Positions 1 to 7,758 of a stretch of 11,037 bases of DNA are shown here, in pieces (position 1 is the stretch's first letter; every line of letters starts with the position of its first letter). The notes under the pieces were generated by a model. It worked only from the letters and a program-made list of their open reading frames with translations, was not told the origin of the DNA and did no database searches. Position numbers and translations under genes: made by a program. This DNA is from Candidatus Acidiferrales bacterium (GTDB taxonomy: Bacteria; Acidobacteriota; Terriglobia; Acidiferrales; UBA7541): assembly GCA_030044295.1 (NCBI GenBank), contig JASHWB010000104.1, positions 1-11,037 of the forward strand. Direction: 5' to 3'.

Positions 1-1262
1 ATGTACGCCGCTTCGGTGAAATAGTCGTTCACCAGCCCGCGCCCGAAGCCGCCGCCGCCACGAACCATGTGAACGGAGATATCGCCGGGCGACATTTTCA
101 GGATCTGCGCCAGCGGCATCACGCCTATGCCCGGAAGCTGGCTGTTCGTCCAAATCTCAAGCTTCCCATCCTGATACCTGGCCGTGGTGTTGCGCGGTTC
201 CATGGTCGCGTGGGCCACGAACGGGTAGGCGTAGAACGCTTCCACGACGTGCGCCGCACTGCCGAACGCCGAGTCCACATCGCCATCGTGCCGCAAAACC
301 TGCTGCGGCTTCTGCGGAGCAAGCGCCTGTGCCTGCTGCAGGAAGCCTTCGCTGCTCTCGTTGGCCGTTGGACCTTCGTCCCACTCCACCTTCAACTGTT
401 TCCGCGCTTGGTTTGCCTGGTACCACTGGTCGGCAACGATCGCCACTCCGCTGGAGAGCGTCGCAATGTTACCCGAGCCGGGAACAATGAAAGCATAGCG
501 CACGCCCGGCAATTTCTTAATCTCGTCCAGATTCGCGCTGACGGCCTTGCCACCGAACACCGGGCACTTCACGAACACGGCACCCATCATGCCCGGCAGC
601 TTCACGTCGATCGAGAAGATCGGCTTGCCCGTAACGATATTGCGATCGTCGACGTCCTTCGTCGGCTTGCCGACAATCGTGTAGTCTTGCGGGTCCTTGA
701 ACTTCAATGTCTGGAAATCCGGCACCGGCATGGTTGCCGCTTTGGATGCCAGCTCGCCATAGGTCGCGCTCTTGCCCGAGCTTTCGTGGAGAACCTTACC
801 AGCTTTAGTGGTGCACTCGGGTTCCGGAACGCTCCAGGTCTGCGCCGCGGCTGCGACGAGCATTTGGCGCCCCGCCCGGCCGATTTGACGCATGGCCATC
901 CAGTTCAGCGGCACCGCCGTGCTGCCGCCTTCGATTTGCATCCCGTATTTGTTCTGGTCCACATCAGCCTGCTCGACTTTTACGCTGCTCCAATCCACGT
1001 CGAGCTCTTCGGCGATGATCATGGGAAGCATGGTCCGGACGCCGTTGCCGGTCTCCGGATTCTTGGCCATGATCGTAAAGGTGTTATCCGGGTGAATCAT
1101 GACGAAAGAGCCGGGAACCAGCTTGGCCTGGGGGAAACCCATCTGCGCGAACACCTCGTCGAGGGGCGAGGCGTAGAGCGCCAGAAGCATTCCTCCGCTG
1201 GCCAACGCGGTCACTTTCAAAAAAGATCGGCGATCGATGAATACTTTTTCCATCGTTGGCAT
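1..1262 (-). CDS. Molybdopterin-binding large subunit of a xanthine-oxidase-family hydroxylase (IorB-like), partial
   Basis: About 420 N-terminal residues are visible; the gene runs off the left edge. Relatives of the isoquinoline 1-oxidoreductase beta-subunit type are usually 700-760 residues, so roughly 300 are missing. The N-terminus carries a twin-arginine signal (D10-RRSFLK-V, then a hydrophobic stretch to about residue 31), indicating Tat export of the folded molybdoenzyme to the periplasm. Residues 402-409 are GGGGFGRG, followed by NDYFTEAA, the molybdenum-cofactor-binding glycine motif of this family (more often GGGFGRR). The start ATG at 1262 has AGGAG (1269-1273) six bases upstream; an in-frame ATG at 1253 is the alternative. 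It lies 9 nt behind the 2Fe-2S subunit gene and is surely co-transcribed. No FAD-subunit gene is seen, which fits the two-subunit class that passes electrons to a cytochrome. The substrate (N-heterocycle or aldehyde) cannot be told. Confidence 0.9.
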   Translation of the reverse strand, partial: MPTMEKVFIDRRSFLKVTALASGGMLLALYASPLDEVFAQMGFPQAKLVPGSFVMIHPDNTFTIMAKNPETGNGVRTMLPMIIAEELDVDWSSVKVEQADVDQNKYGMQIEGGSTAVPLNWMAMRQIGRAGRQMLVAAAAQTWSVPEPECTTKAGKVLHESSGKSATYGELASKAATMPVPDFQTLKFKDPQDYTIVGKPTKDVDDRNIVTGKPIFSIDVKLPGMMGAVFVKCPVFGGKAVSANLDEIKKLPGVRYAFIVPGSGNIATLSSGVAIVADQWYQANQARKQLKVEWDEGPTANESSEGFLQQAQALAPQKPQQVLRHDGDVDSAFGSAAHVVEAFYAYPFVAHATMEPRNTTARYQDGKLEIWTNSQLPGIGVMPLAQILKMSPGDISVHMVRGGGGFGRGLVNDYFTEAAY

Positions 1263-1271
1263 GGGATTCTC

Positions 1272-1751
1272 CTATTCCTGGCCCGTGCTGCTGCCAGCAG
1301 TCGTTCCGGCGGCTTGGTGGATCGCCTCACGGATGCGATGATAGCAGCCGCAGCGGCAAAGATTGCCACCCATGGCCGCATCGATCTCTTCGTCTGTGGG
1401 ATGGGGAGTCTTTTTCAGCAGTGCCGACGCGGACATCATCTGTCCCGCCTGGCAGTAGCCACATTGAGGCACGTCCGCTTCCATCCATGCGACCTGCACG
1501 GGATGCGTTCCATCTTCCGAAAGACCTTCAATCGTAGTGATGTGTTTGTTGTGCGCTTCGGAAACCGGCGTTAGGCAGGAGCGGACCGCCCGGTCCCCCA
1601 GATGTACGGTGCAGCAGCCGCAGAGACCCATTCCGCATCCGAATTTCGTGCCATGAAGATTCAGGACATCGCGAATCACCCACAAAAGCGGCATGTCCCC
1701 GGGAACGTCCACCGTCTCGTGGCGCCCGTTAATCGTCAATTTGTAGGGCAT
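1272..1751 (-). CDS. 2Fe-2S small subunit of a molybdenum hydroxylase (IorA/CoxS-like)
   Basis: This 159-residue protein has the standard length and layout of the iron-sulfur subunit of the xanthine-oxidase family. An N-terminal plant-ferredoxin-type cluster is bound by C39, C44, C47 and C59 (motif CGMGLCGCC). A C-terminal helical domain holds the second cluster through C97, C100, C132 and C134 (QCGYC and LCRCGC). It relays electrons from the molybdenum site of the partner encoded just downstream. It has no signal peptide of its own, so if the complex is periplasmic it is presumably carried out with the Tat-tagged large subunit. The ATG at 1751 is preceded by GGGAG (1758-1762) at a 6-nt spacing. 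Only the gene order small-then-large is present, as in iorAB-type operons. Confidence 0.93.
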   Translation of the reverse strand: MPYKLTINGRHETVDVPGDMPLLWVIRDVLNLHGTKFGCGMGLCGCCTVHLGDRAVRSCLTPVSEAHNKHITTIEGLSEDGTHPVQVAWMEADVPQCGYCQAGQMMSASALLKKTPHPTDEEIDAAMGGNLCRCGCYHRIREAIHQAAGTTAGSSTGQE

Positions 1752-1791
1752 GATCTACTCCCAAAACTGCGAGGATTGGCCGACGGCCAGC

Positions 1792-1820
1792 ACGGTAGCA
1801 CTGCGACCTAACAGTGTCAA
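1792..1820 (-). promoter_or_regulatory. Candidate sigma-70 promoter of the molybdenum hydroxylase operon
   Basis: On the minus strand a perfect TTGACA (1815-1820) is followed after 17 nt by TACCGT (1792-1797), a weak -10. It sits about 40 nt upstream of the small-subunit start and separates this operon from the helicase gene 240 nt upstream. The -35 is convincing but the -10 matches only half the consensus, so an activator may be needed if this is real. Confidence 0.35.
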
Positions 1821-1914
1821 TCGCATGTATTTACGCTCTTTCAAGAAGTCGCGGAGCGGAGTAACTATTAGCAACGATTCAGGGCGTTAATCGATAGTGA
1901 TTTTGAACGATTCG

Positions 1915-1945
1915 CCGGGCACCGATCTTTCGACCGAGCGCCCGG
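1915..1945 (-). terminator. Strong GC-rich hairpin behind the helicase gene, possible terminator
   Basis: On the minus strand CCGGGCGC pairs with GTGCCCGG. After a single-T bulge, CGGTC pairs with GATCG around a GAAA tetraloop, giving about 13 base pairs. The hairpin begins 48 nt after the helicase stop codon. It is not followed by a T-run on the minus strand, so it is not a textbook intrinsic terminator. It could stop transcription with Rho, protect the 3' end, or be a regulatory stem-loop ahead of the next operon. Confidence 0.4.
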
Positions 1946-1992
1946 GAATTCCCCGAATTTTTTGCGGGTGCCGGGGCAACCGGCGGGCAAAT

Positions 1993-3228
1993 TTAGTCGC
2001 CCACCTGCGCCTGCAGATACTCGCCAGGCAGCGTGACGAGCGCCGAGCCTCGCGCCGGAGATGAAATTCGCGTGGCATTCACCGGCCGCATCGCGCACGG
2101 CTGCGGAAGCAAAGTCCCCTCAGGCAGAGGCGCCCGCTCAATGCGAATCCCGAGCGTGCGCTCTAGTTGCGCCAGTTCCCCGCGCTCATCGCGCGAGAAC
2201 AAAACGGACGCCACGCCGCGCTCACCGGCTCGCCCTGTGCGTCCCACGCGGTGAATGAAGTTCTCTGCAAGCTCCGGCAAGTCGTAGTTGATCACGTGGG
2301 CGACATCTTCCACGTGGATACCTCGAGCCGCCACGTCCGTCGCAACGAGTATGGGGTAGCGGCCCTGCTTGAATCCTTCGAGTGCGGCGAGCCGCTGCGA
2401 CTGCGAACGGTCACCGTGGATGACCGCCACATTCAATCCGTCGCGTGTGAGGCTCCAGGTGAGCCGCTCGGCGCCGCGCTTGGTCCGCGCGAACACCAGG
2501 CAGCGTCCTTTTTCGTGCGCCAGCAATCGGCGCAAAGCGTCTTGCTTGTGGTCGGGCGGTACCTCAAACGCTTGTACGCGCACGTTCTCCGAGGGTTTCA
2601 GCGTCGAGCCAAGGGCCACGCGCACCGGATGCCGTAGATAGTCGCTCACCAGGTGCGCGACCGATGCTTCCATCGTGGCCGAAAAGCACATCGTCTGCCG
2701 CTGCCGCGGGAGCGCCGCCACGATTCGGCGAATCGATGGCAGGAAGCCCATGTCGAGCATGCGGTCCGCCTCGTCGAGTACCAGCGCGCGAAGCGCTCTA
2801 AAATCCACGAGCCCGCGATCGATGAAATCCTCCAGCCGGCCTGGCGTGGCGACGACCAACCGCGCTCCGCGCCGGAGTGCCTCCAGTTGCCGTCCTTCGG
2901 AAAGGCCGCCCACGACGACAGCCGCTGGCGGAAGTTGCCGCCCGCGCAGCCCGTCGTATTGATCGGCCACTTGCAGCGCGAGTTCGCGCGTCGGACCAAG
3001 CACGAGCGCGGCGATCCCGCGAGTCTTCTCGGCCAGTAGCTTTTCCATGATCGGAAGCAGGAACGCCAGCGTCTTGCCTGTGCCCGTTTGCGCTGTTGCC
3101 AGCACGTCTTTCCCCGCAAGCGCGTGCGGAATTGCAGCGGCCTGCACGGGCGTTGGCGCCACAAATCCCGCGGCCGCGATGCGGTCCTGCAGATAACTTG
3201 AAATGGTAAGTTCTGTAAAACTTTGCAT
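1993..3228 (-). CDS. rhlE: DEAD-box ATP-dependent RNA helicase, RhlE-like
   Basis: This is a cytoplasmic ATP-dependent RNA-unwinding enzyme acting in ribosome assembly or RNA decay. With the start at 3228 it has 411 residues. All helicase motifs are present in order: Q-motif (F22 with PTPVQ 26-30), motif I AQTGTGKT 46-53, PTRELA 79-84, TPGR 128-131, DEAD 152-155, SAT 183-185, ATDVAARGI 296-304 and HRVGRTGRAG 326-335. The tail after about residue 370 is short and lacks an RNA-binding DbpA domain or a long basic extension, which favours RhlE over DbpA or CsdA. The start is uncertain. MQSFTELTIS matches how this family begins, but no clear Shine-Dalgarno sequence precedes it, and in-frame starts exist upstream at 3291 (ATG) and 3309 (TTG). 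It stands alone between two catabolic units with no operon partners. The exact symbol is a best guess within the DEAD-box family. Confidence 0.92.
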   Translation of the reverse strand: MQSFTELTISSYLQDRIAAAGFVAPTPVQAAAIPHALAGKDVLATAQTGTGKTLAFLLPIMEKLLAEKTRGIAALVLGPTRELALQVADQYDGLRGRQLPPAAVVVGGLSEGRQLEALRRGARLVVATPGRLEDFIDRGLVDFRALRALVLDEADRMLDMGFLPSIRRIVAALPRQRQTMCFSATMEASVAHLVSDYLRHPVRVALGSTLKPSENVRVQAFEVPPDHKQDALRRLLAHEKGRCLVFARTKRGAERLTWSLTRDGLNVAVIHGDRSQSQRLAALEGFKQGRYPILVATDVAARGIHVEDVAHVINYDLPELAENFIHRVGRTGRAGERGVASVLFSRDERGELAQLERTLGIRIERAPLPEGTLLPQPCAMRPVNATRISSPARGSALVTLPGEYLQAQVGD

Positions 3229-3593
3229 TGATTCTGAGTAACTTTCTGTCTGGACAGGGTCCGCGTGGCTCGCACGCCCGCATTGGGGCATTGAAACGAG
3301 CCGCCACAACTCACACGGCCAGATTCATTTTGAAATTACGCTGAAAACATCGGAGGAAACTGAAGGGCGGGTAATCTCAGATCAGGAACTGCACCGGAGG
3401 GACCGCACTGCACAACCGCGTATCAACGCAACAGCAGTATATCACAGAACCGAGCCTTTGCACGCATTCTGTGTCGCGGCCAACTGGCCTGTTGCTATTC
3501 CGCCAACCCACGAAGTGCGGTATAAACACCCGCTGAGCGGCCCTGGGCGCCCAACGCACTTCCAGTCACGTGGGCCCGCGCGGCGGAGCGAAT
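3229..3593. other. Divergent intergenic region between helicase and FAD hydroxylase genes
   Basis: This 365-nt region has no convincing gene. For the plus-strand hydroxylase, TATAAA at 3521-3526 is a possible -10 about 60 nt before the start, with no good -35. The palindromes GGCCAACTGGCC (3478-3489) and TGGGCGCCCA (3544-3553) flank it and could be operator sites. For the minus-strand helicase, TATACT (3436-3441 on the plus strand, reading AGTATA) is a possible -10; it would leave a leader of about 200 nt. None of these is strong. Confidence 0.35.
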
Positions 3594-5240
3594 ATGGCTG
3601 ATATCGAAGTTCCCGTTTTCATTGTCGGCGGCAGTTTGGTCGGGATGTCCACGGCGCTCTTTCTGGGGCATCACGGCATTCGCAGCCTGGCCGTCGAACA
3701 TCATCGAGGCACGGCGATCCATCCGCGCGCGGCAATGATCACGCAACGCACCATGGAAGTTTTGCGCGAAGTGGGCGTCGAGCAGATCGTGATGGAAAAG
3801 TCCGAGGAACAGTTCGTGCAGGACGGCGCCATTATGGCGCTCGAAAGTCTGACCGGCAAGGAAATCGCCTGGTTTATCCCCAACCTCAACGAAGGTGTGC
3901 GCGACGTCAGCCCCAGCTTGCGCCTTTTCATCACTCAAAACTTGCTGGAGCCGCTCCTTCAGCGCCGCGCTCATGAATTAGGAGCGGAATTGCGCTTCTC
4001 CACCGAGATGGTCTCGTTCGAAGAAGACCGAGATGGTATCTCCGCCGCGATCCGCCATCGCGATACCGGAGAAACACAGACCGTACGCGCGAAGTACATG
4101 GTCGCTGCCGACGGCAGCCACAGCAAAGTGCGCGACCGCCTGGGCATTCGTATGCTCGGCCACGGAGTTTTTTCAAAGAGCATCACCATCTATTTTCATG
4201 GCGACGTGGGACCGCTCCTGCGCGGACGCAGCTTGAGCGTCATGTACGTCGTCAATCCCGTGCTAAACGGCTTCTTTCGCGTCGAAAAACCTTTCACTTC
4301 CGGTTTCCTGGCGGTTCATTGGCTGGGCGACGCGAAAAACCCTGTAACGGACGTGTCGAAGGATTTGACTGAGGAAAAATGCTATGCCCTGCTCCGCTCG
4401 GCGCTCGGCGACGAAACGGTTCCCGTCACGATCGATAACGTGATGCACTGGGACGCCGAAGCCGATACCGCCGAGCGCTTCCAGCAGGGTCGAATCTTCT
4501 TGGCTGGGGATGCCGCGCATGTCATGCCTCCCCATGGCGGCTTCGGCGGGAACACCGGCATCCAGGACGCGCACAATCTCGCGTGGAAATTGGCCTACGT
4601 GCTCAAGGGGCTTGCGGGTCCGCGGCTTCTTTCCACCTACGGTCCGGAGCGCCGTCCCGCCGCCGCACTCACAGTCGAGCAGGCCTTCTCGCGATACGTG
4701 ACGCGCGCAGCGCCCTATCTGCGCTCTGATGACATGCAAGCGCTCGAAAACGATCTCAACGTGGAGTGCGGCTACGTCTATCATTCCGCAGCTGTGGTTC
4801 CCGAGGTCAAGACCGACTCTCGCGGGCACGTCAATCCGCGTGAATCGAAAGCCATGTCGGGAACGCGCGCTCCCCATCTCTATTTGCAAAAAGAGTCCGA
4901 GCGCATTTCGACCCTGGATCTTTTCGGCGGCAATTTCGTCCTGCTGACCGGCCCGGAAGCGAATGCCTGGTCGGAATGCGCGGGCGCGGCAGCGAGCCAG
5001 TTGCAAGTGCCGCTCGACGTTCACACCGTCGGCAAATCCGGCCTGACCGATCCTTCGGGCGAATTTCTGAACGCCTATGGGATTTCGCCAACCGGCGCCG
5101 TGCTCGTCCGGCCGGACGGGTTTGTCGCGTGGCGCTCAAAGTCCGCCGGCGGCGCGTCGGTCCAGGAATTCACCGCCGTCCTGAACTCCGTCTTGTGCCG
5201 CGGTGCGAAAAGCGAAGCCGCCGCCCCTTCGGCGAATTAA
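3594..5240 (+). CDS. FAD-dependent aromatic hydroxylase (PheA/TfdB, TcmG/RdmE-like)
   Basis: This 548-residue class A flavoprotein monooxygenase uses NAD(P)H and O2 to put a hydroxyl on a phenolic or polycyclic aromatic ring. The N-terminal dinucleotide fold reads VGGSLVG (11-17); the serine in place of the middle glycine is common in the polyketide-hydroxylase branch. E35 should bind the FAD ribose. The NAD(P)H/FAD 'DG' motif is AADGSHSKVR (171-180). The second FAD motif is FLAGDAAHVMPPHGGFGGN (302-320). After about residue 440 comes a thioredoxin-like C-terminal domain as in phenol hydroxylase, ending with the typical VRPDGFVAWR (505-514). The ATG at 3594 was chosen because GGAG (3585-3588) precedes it by 5 nt; a GTG at 3570 would add eight residues. 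A MetE-like gene follows 76 nt later on the same strand, and an intradiol dioxygenase lies beyond, so a role in aromatic breakdown is more likely than antibiotic tailoring. Confidence 0.9.
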   Translation: MADIEVPVFIVGGSLVGMSTALFLGHHGIRSLAVEHHRGTAIHPRAAMITQRTMEVLREVGVEQIVMEKSEEQFVQDGAIMALESLTGKEIAWFIPNLNEGVRDVSPSLRLFITQNLLEPLLQRRAHELGAELRFSTEMVSFEEDRDGISAAIRHRDTGETQTVRAKYMVAADGSHSKVRDRLGIRMLGHGVFSKSITIYFHGDVGPLLRGRSLSVMYVVNPVLNGFFRVEKPFTSGFLAVHWLGDAKNPVTDVSKDLTEEKCYALLRSALGDETVPVTIDNVMHWDAEADTAERFQQGRIFLAGDAAHVMPPHGGFGGNTGIQDAHNLAWKLAYVLKGLAGPRLLSTYGPERRPAAALTVEQAFSRYVTRAAPYLRSDDMQALENDLNVECGYVYHSAAVVPEVKTDSRGHVNPRESKAMSGTRAPHLYLQKESERISTLDLFGGNFVLLTGPEANAWSECAGAAASQLQVPLDVHTVGKSGLTDPSGEFLNAYGISPTGAVLVRPDGFVAWRSKSAGGASVQEFTAVLNSVLCRGAKSEAAAPSAN

Positions 5241-5316
5241 CCTCCGTGCCACAGGGAATTGCTCGGCCACAGGCGGGCTTGACAAGAGGCACCTCCGCAC
5301 CGCACTTTGGAGTGCT

Positions 5317-6363
5317 ATGACTCTGCTTCCCACATCGCTCGTTGGCTCGTATCCGCAACCCGAGTGGCTGATCGACCGCGAAAAGCTCAGCCATCAGATG
5401 CCGCCGCGTGTGCGCGCCGCATCGCTTTGGCGCGTCGCGCCTCAGTGGCTCGATCGAGCGCAGGACGATGCCACGCTTCTCGCCATTCGTGCGCAGGAAC
5501 GTGCCGGGCTGGATATCCTGACCGACGGCGAGATGCGCCGCGAAAGCTACTCGAATCGCTTCGCCACGGCTCTCGAAGGCGTCGATCTCGAAAATCCCGG
5601 TACCGTCACCAGCCGGAGCGGCCACGCCGTCACCGTGCCGCGCGTCACCGGCAAAATCCGGCGCAAACATCCGGTGCAAGTGCGCGACATGGAATTCCTG
5701 CGCGCCAATACCGACCGCCAGACGAAAATCACCGTACCTGGTCCCTTCACGATGTCGCAGCAGGCGCAGAACGATTACTACCCGACCGTCGATGAAATGG
5801 CCGTCGATTACGCCGCCGCCGTCAACGCCGAAATTAAGGATTTATTCGCTGCGGGCGCGGACGTAGTGCAAATCGACGAGCCGTGGATGGAGGCTCGCCC
5901 GGAAGAAGCGCAGCGGTATGGCCTGACGGCGCTGGCGCGCGCCGTCGAAGGCATCAAGGGCACGACGGCATTGCACATTTGCTTCGGATATGCGGCCCTC
6001 GTTCCCGGCCGGCCCGCGAGGTATTCGTTCCTTGAAAAACTCGCCGATGCGCCGGTGCAGCAGATCTCCATCGAGACCGCGCAGAGCAAACTCGATTGCT
6101 CCGTGCTCGCCAATCTGCCGAAGAAAACCATCATTCTCGGCGTCATCGATCTTTCCACTCCGGAAGTGGAATCCGCGGACACGGTCGCCACTCGCATCCG
6201 GCGCGCGCTGCCGTACGTCAGCCCCGAGCGCCTGGTGATCGCCACCGATTGCGGCATGAAGTATCTGCCCGCCGAATCAGCCTTCGGCAAAATGCAAGCG
6301 ATGGCCGCCGGCGCGAACGCGATTCGCGCGGAAATCCAGTCCGCCGCGCGCCACCACGCCTGA
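5317..6363 (+). CDS. Stand-alone MetE-like zinc methyltransferase (core-MetE, COG0620)
   Basis: This 348-residue protein corresponds to the C-terminal catalytic barrel of cobalamin-independent methionine synthase, without the N-terminal half found in the usual ~750-residue MetE. The zinc-site residues are all present: H220 and C222 (LHICFG), E253 (SIETAQS) and C312 (TDCGMK). The substrate-site motif QIDEP is at 186-190 and the early DGEMRRES at 70-77. Full MetE transfers methyl from folate to homocysteine. Short relatives include folate-independent methionine synthases that take methyl from other donors, and the epoxyalkane:coenzyme M transferase family, so the acceptor is probably a thiol but neither partner is known. 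The ATG at 5317 follows GGAG (5309-5312). The gene likely shares a transcript with the FAD hydroxylase upstream. Its setting between a ring hydroxylase and a ring-cleaving dioxygenase suggests a catabolic rather than a biosynthetic job. Confidence 0.85.
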   Translation: MTLLPTSLVGSYPQPEWLIDREKLSHQMPPRVRAASLWRVAPQWLDRAQDDATLLAIRAQERAGLDILTDGEMRRESYSNRFATALEGVDLENPGTVTSRSGHAVTVPRVTGKIRRKHPVQVRDMEFLRANTDRQTKITVPGPFTMSQQAQNDYYPTVDEMAVDYAAAVNAEIKDLFAAGADVVQIDEPWMEARPEEAQRYGLTALARAVEGIKGTTALHICFGYAALVPGRPARYSFLEKLADAPVQQISIETAQSKLDCSVLANLPKKTIILGVIDLSTPEVESADTVATRIRRALPYVSPERLVIATDCGMKYLPAESAFGKMQAMAAGANAIRAEIQSAARHHA

Positions 6364-6489
6364 AATTCAGAGACGTATCAGGCATTTGTCATTCGGAGGG
6401 CGGTTTCTGCCCAAGGAACAGCCGCGCAAGCATTTCAAGCGCGCGTATCACTCGGCCAGAAAAACTGCTTGAGGCGCTTTGGGTGGGTA

Positions 6490-7404
6490 CTAGTGCGCTT
6501 TCTGTAGTATTTGCGAGGGATCGACGCCCACGCGTCCGGACATCGCCGCGCTCTTGGCCGCTGCCGCCAGTTGGAAGTCGTAATGAATCGTTGGCTTGTT
6601 CGGAATCGGCGAATTCGGATCATTCTGATTCACATTGATCACCAACGAATCGCTGACGCCGAAAACCGTGTCCGAGTCGATGTGCTCGTCGCCCGCCACG
6701 TATAGCGCCGTCACCAGCTCCCGATAACCCGGCGCGCTAACGATGAAATGGATGTGCGCGGGCCGGTAGCCATGCCTGCGTTGTGCGCGGATCATGTCGC
6801 CGACCGGACCGTCCATCGGGATCATGTAGCCCGTCGGGCAAATGCCGCGAAAATAGTAGCGGCCTTCGGAATCCGCGCGAAAGCATCCGCGCAAATCCAT
6901 TACCGAAGGATCGTGTTTCTGCAAATCGTAGTTCCCGGTCTCGTCCGGCTCCCAGACCTGCACCAGCGCGTTGGGAATGCTCTGTCCTGAGGCGTTTGTC
7001 ACGCGTCCGTAAAACACCACTTCCGGCCCTTCGCTTTCGGAAATGATCGAATCGCCGAGCTTCATCATCGGCGCGTCCTGACGATAGAACGGCCCAAGCA
7101 GGCTCGATTTCGTCGCCGGATCGGAGGCGCGCTTGTCGTGCAACGCGTTCACCAGCGAACTCAGCCCCAGCGTGTCCGAAAGCAGCACGAACTCCTGCCG
7201 ATGCGCCGTGCATTTCTGCCCCACGGCCGTCAGAAAACGAATCGCGCCCAGCCACTCCTCGGCCGTCAAATCCACCTCACGCGCGAAATCGTGCAGGTGG
7301 CGCACCAGCGCCGCCATGATCTCTTTGAATCGCGGATCGGTCGTTCCGGACATCTGGCCGATCGCCGCATCGGTGATCGTGTTTTCGTTGATCTTTCGCA
7401 CCAT
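6490..7404 (-). CDS. Intradiol ring-cleavage dioxygenase, hydroxyquinol 1,2-dioxygenase-like
   Basis: This 304-residue non-heme Fe(III) enzyme opens a catechol or hydroxyquinol ring between the two hydroxyls to give a muconate or maleylacetate. An N-terminal helical dimerisation/linker domain spans about 20-105. The catalytic beta-sandwich follows with the two-Tyr, two-His iron site: Y159 (ETGNYD), Y193 (TGYMIPMDGPVG), H217 and H219 (RPAHIHF). The block DLRGCFRADSEGRYYF and the later DTVFGVSDSLVI resemble hydroxyquinol 1,2-dioxygenases more than classic CatA. The ATG at 7404 was chosen because GGAGG (7411-7415) lies 6 nt upstream; the open frame extends to 7533, but the extra residues are not family-like. 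It converges on the MetE-like gene with a 126-nt gap that holds no clear terminator. No maleylacetate reductase or muconate cycloisomerase is visible, so later steps are encoded elsewhere. Confidence 0.9.
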   Translation of the reverse strand: MVRKINENTITDAAIGQMSGTTDPRFKEIMAALVRHLHDFAREVDLTAEEWLGAIRFLTAVGQKCTAHRQEFVLLSDTLGLSSLVNALHDKRASDPATKSSLLGPFYRQDAPMMKLGDSIISESEGPEVVFYGRVTNASGQSIPNALVQVWEPDETGNYDLQKHDPSVMDLRGCFRADSEGRYYFRGICPTGYMIPMDGPVGDMIRAQRRHGYRPAHIHFIVSAPGYRELVTALYVAGDEHIDSDTVFGVSDSLVINVNQNDPNSPIPNKPTIHYDFQLAAAAKSAAMSGRVGVDPSQILQKAH

Positions 7405-7526
7405 GGCATGCCTCCGAATGGCTGCACCAAAGCCCCCGTCGCTCTCGGCGCAATGATAATCCTCTTGGCAAAAGATTGCTCGCGCTTTGAATCCTCCGCA
7501 CCGGGTCAGCTTGAATTTTCTTGATC

Positions 7527-7543
7527 GTGACAAAAGCAGTCAC
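7527..7543. promoter_or_regulatory. Dyad GTGAC-N7-GTCAC, candidate operator upstream of the dioxygenase
   Basis: GTGAC (7527-7531) and GTCAC (7539-7543) form a perfect inverted repeat with a 7-nt centre. The symmetry extends imperfectly outward, and TTGAAT (7511-7516) and ATTCAA (7545-7550) also flank it. It lies 123-139 nt upstream of the dioxygenase start in a 195-nt gap. A possible -10 (TATCAT on the minus strand, 7453-7458) lies between the dyad and the gene. This layout would suit a transcription factor site, but no regulator gene is adjacent. Confidence 0.35.
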
Positions 7544-7599
7544 AATTCAAACTGACTCAGTACCGAATTCGCGGGAAGGAACGCCAGGGAACGAACGAC

Positions 7600-7758
7600 C
7601 TAGCGCGCCGAGAGGCCGAACCAATCGCTGCGGTATGCCACCCACCAGCAGAAAATTGCGATCGGGGCAGTTGCACCGACCGCCCACCAAAACGGCAAGA
7701 ACAAATCCGCCGCTAATCCGAGGACCGCAAAGCATCCCCAGAAAATCTTCTTCTCCAT
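7600..7758 (-). CDS. Small tryptophan-rich membrane protein, 52 residues
   Basis: This short reading frame begins at ATG 7758 and ends at TAG 7600-7602. The product starts MEKKIF and is strongly hydrophobic from about residue 5 to 41. It likely forms two membrane segments (about 5-22 and 25-41) separated by LPFWW, with a cytoplasmic-looking end AYRSDWFGLSAR. Tryptophans cluster at positions 7, 24, 25, 38, 39 and 46. The hydrophobic pattern and basic N-terminus argue that it is real, and it is preferred to the overlapping 72-residue frame in the same place. An in-frame TGA only 6 nt upstream fixes the start, although no clear ribosome-binding site is seen. It lies 56 nt downstream of thyX on the same strand and may be co-transcribed. 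Its function is unknown. Confidence 0.7.
   Translation of the reverse strand: MEKKIFWGCFAVLGLAADLFLPFWWAVGATAPIAIFCWWVAYRSDWFGLSAR

Noticed and set aside
69..1574. 501-residue open frame on the plus strand
   Set aside because: It is antisense to the molybdenum hydroxylase genes, whose motifs are clear. Its translation has the Arg/His-rich composition of a G+C-driven shadow.
3377..3559. 60-residue minus-strand frame in the helicase/hydroxylase gap
   Set aside because: No ribosome-binding site and no coherent composition or motif.
4263..5024. 253-residue open frame on the minus strand
   Set aside because: It lies fully inside the FAD hydroxylase gene on the other strand and shows no family pattern.
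5279..5307. TTGACA before the MetE-like gene as an internal promoter
   Set aside because: At 16-18 nt downstream there is no -10 resemblance, and the site overlaps the ribosome-binding region. It is probably chance within an operon gap.
6364..6489. Bidirectional terminator between the convergent MetE-like and dioxygenase genes
   Set aside because: Only 4-5 bp GC stems (for example CGCGC/GCGCG with an 11-nt loop) and no T-runs were found, so no terminator can be supported.
7405..7533. N-terminal extension of the dioxygenase frame
   Set aside because: GGAGG six bases before ATG 7404 and the family's usual N-terminus support the shorter protein.
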